Shown here: one piece after another, positions 63,261 to 64,000 of the stretch | Layout of the letters: each line of letters opens with the position of its first letter | Numbering within the stretch: position 1 is the stretch's first letter | Assembly: GCF_037038585.1 (NCBI RefSeq) | Contig: NC_092523.1 | Location: 49,803,501-49,867,500, forward strand | Length of the DNA stretch: 64,000 bases | Direction of reading: 5' to 3' | Source of the DNA: Patagioenas fasciata | Taxonomy: Eukaryota; Chordata; Aves; Columbiformes; Columbidae | Made by a program: the position numbers and the translations under genes | The notes under the pieces: generated by a model | Database searches by the model: none | What the model was told of the DNA's origin: nothing | The model's input: the letters and a program-made list of their open reading frames with translations, nothing else

Positions 63261-64000
63261 GCTACTTCTCCTCCGCTGGCAAATGCTTCACAGTCGCCCT
63301 AGGAAAGACGTTTAACAATCGATCTCCAAGAGGAACGAAACACATGATGCCATAAGGCGAAAGAATAGCAGGGCATCTCTTCACAAGCTTGTCCCTGATC
63401 TATAGCTGAGGGCAAACACTTGTGTGCTTGTGGGAGAGCGTGTGTCTTTCCTGGAAGTGTTTGGGAGTTTTGCTCAGACGCGTGTTTCCTCAAGTTCAAG
63501 AATCAAGATCTAGGATACCTGCAGACAGGTGCCTGTTTGTGTGGAGACAGTCTGTTTGAAACTGTGTTCCTCAGCGCCCGCTCTTTCTCCCCGTCGCTCC
63601 ACACGCCTGGGAGTCCCTTTCTTTCTCTCCACAAGCACGTGTGTTGACTTGGTCGCACATGTGCATCTGCACAAGCGTTGAGCTCAGCAGAGCGTGTCTC
63701 TTGACACTTGATGTGCGTTGGCTGTGTCTGCGTGCTCCAGTGAAGAGAGAAACGGGAAATCATCTTGGTAGAGGCAACAAAGCAAAAGCGAGGCAGGATT
63801 GACATCTGCTCAACAGAGACGGATTCCCTGCGCTGACACAGTTCACAGTTACACGAGAAGCAATCTGAGCGGTCCATCGACCGGAGACGTGTTTCCCAAG
63901 AGGTCGTTTAGCGAGTGAACAGCAGTGTGCGCGACTTTCAGGAGTGTGCCTGGAAAGTGCCAGAATCACCAGAGCATCTGTGCAAAAGCTGCTGCCTCTG
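63261..64000. repeat. Satellite copy 13 (partial, cut by window end)
   Basis: This is the first 740 bp of a unit. It shares GTGGGAGAG, GGAAGTGTT and GACTTGGTCG with copy 12 and appears to be the same subtype. The array continues beyond the window. Confidence 0.95.

Larger units (their letters stand above)
42888..64000. repeat. Tandem array of a 1,697 bp satellite (12 full copies and one partial)
   Basis: The period is fixed by GCTACTTCTCCTCC at 42,888, 44,585, 46,282, 47,979, 49,676, 51,373, 53,070, 54,770, 56,467, 58,165, 59,865, 61,563 and 63,261. Unit lengths are 1,697 (copies 1-6 and 8), 1,700 (7 and 10) and 1,698 (9, 11, 12). Copies differ by roughly one to two dozen substitutions each at most. 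The unit has mixed composition with short CA-rich tracts. Open frames up to about 124 codons occur on both strands and overlap each other. Most start with TTG or GTG and none resembles a protein family I recognise. I see no rRNA, tRNA or transposon signature. The array runs off the right edge. Confidence 0.97.

Noticed and set aside
42888..64000. Protein-coding genes in the satellite unit
   Set aside because: All frames are short, overlap on both strands and mostly begin with TTG or GTG. The minus-strand 124-codon ATG frame loses its ATG in copies 2 and 3, and copy 9 has a 2 bp loss that shifts frames crossing it. No known domain is recognisable.
42888..64000. CRISPR array, rDNA or transposon array
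   Set aside because: The period is 1.7 kb with no short direct repeats and unique spacers. I recognise no conserved rRNA segments, and there are no terminal repeats, target duplications or transposase/reverse transcriptase frames.

Overview
The window holds only tandemly repeated, apparently non-coding DNA. I found no gene, tRNA, rRNA, CRISPR array or transposon that the sequence supports. It looks like chromosome-end (subtelomeric) DNA of a eukaryote. The short repeats are degenerate relatives of the TTTAGGG/CCCTAAA telomere type, which plants, Toxoplasma, Eimeria and some other protists share. The mixed-composition sequence after 42.9 kb (CA-rich stretches, many GAGA/TCTC and CGT/ACG words, roughly balanced GC) reminds me of coccidian apicomplexan DNA of the Toxoplasma/Neospora/Hammondia kind. 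That assignment is an inference with moderate to low confidence.

Layout. (1) 1-17,530: a 17.5 kb array of telomere-like monomers with the G-rich strand on +. The main monomers are GGGGTTAGGGGTT, GGGGTTAGGGTTT, GGGGTTAGGGATT (13 bp each), GGGGTTTAGGGGTT (14 bp) and GGGGTTAGGTTTAGATTT (18 bp), combined into higher-order units of about 57 bp (13+13+13+18) and 45 bp (13+14+18). (2) 17,524-17,535: a 12 bp AT-only hinge where the array flips orientation. (3) 17,532-42,887: a 25.4 kb array of the same monomers with the C-rich strand on +. (4) 42,888-64,000: 12 complete copies and one partial copy of an unrelated, very uniform satellite with a 1,697 bp unit (1,697-1,700 bp).

A G-rich strand running into a C-rich strand is the geometry of two chromosome ends joined end to end (head to head), as at the human chromosome 2 fusion site. 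Here no run of perfect TTTAGGG lies at the join. The flip therefore lies inside telomere-like satellite, not between canonical telomeres. The first 262 bp of the C-rich arm are a near-perfect reverse complement of 3,243-3,504 in the G-rich arm, so the breakpoint can be placed to within a base or two. An assembly error must be excluded before any biological reading.

Both arms and the satellite show ongoing tandem turnover: kilobase-scale duplications at fixed offsets (4,161, 2,569, 2,135/2,122/2,179, 3,840 and about 2,330 bp), copy offsets that change by exactly one monomer (13 bp) or one higher-order unit (57 bp), and mosaic sharing of variants between distant 1.7 kb copies. Nothing in the sequence shows genes working together. 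Any function would be structural (chromosome-end buffering, G-quadruplex formation, heterochromatin) or through non-coding transcripts.
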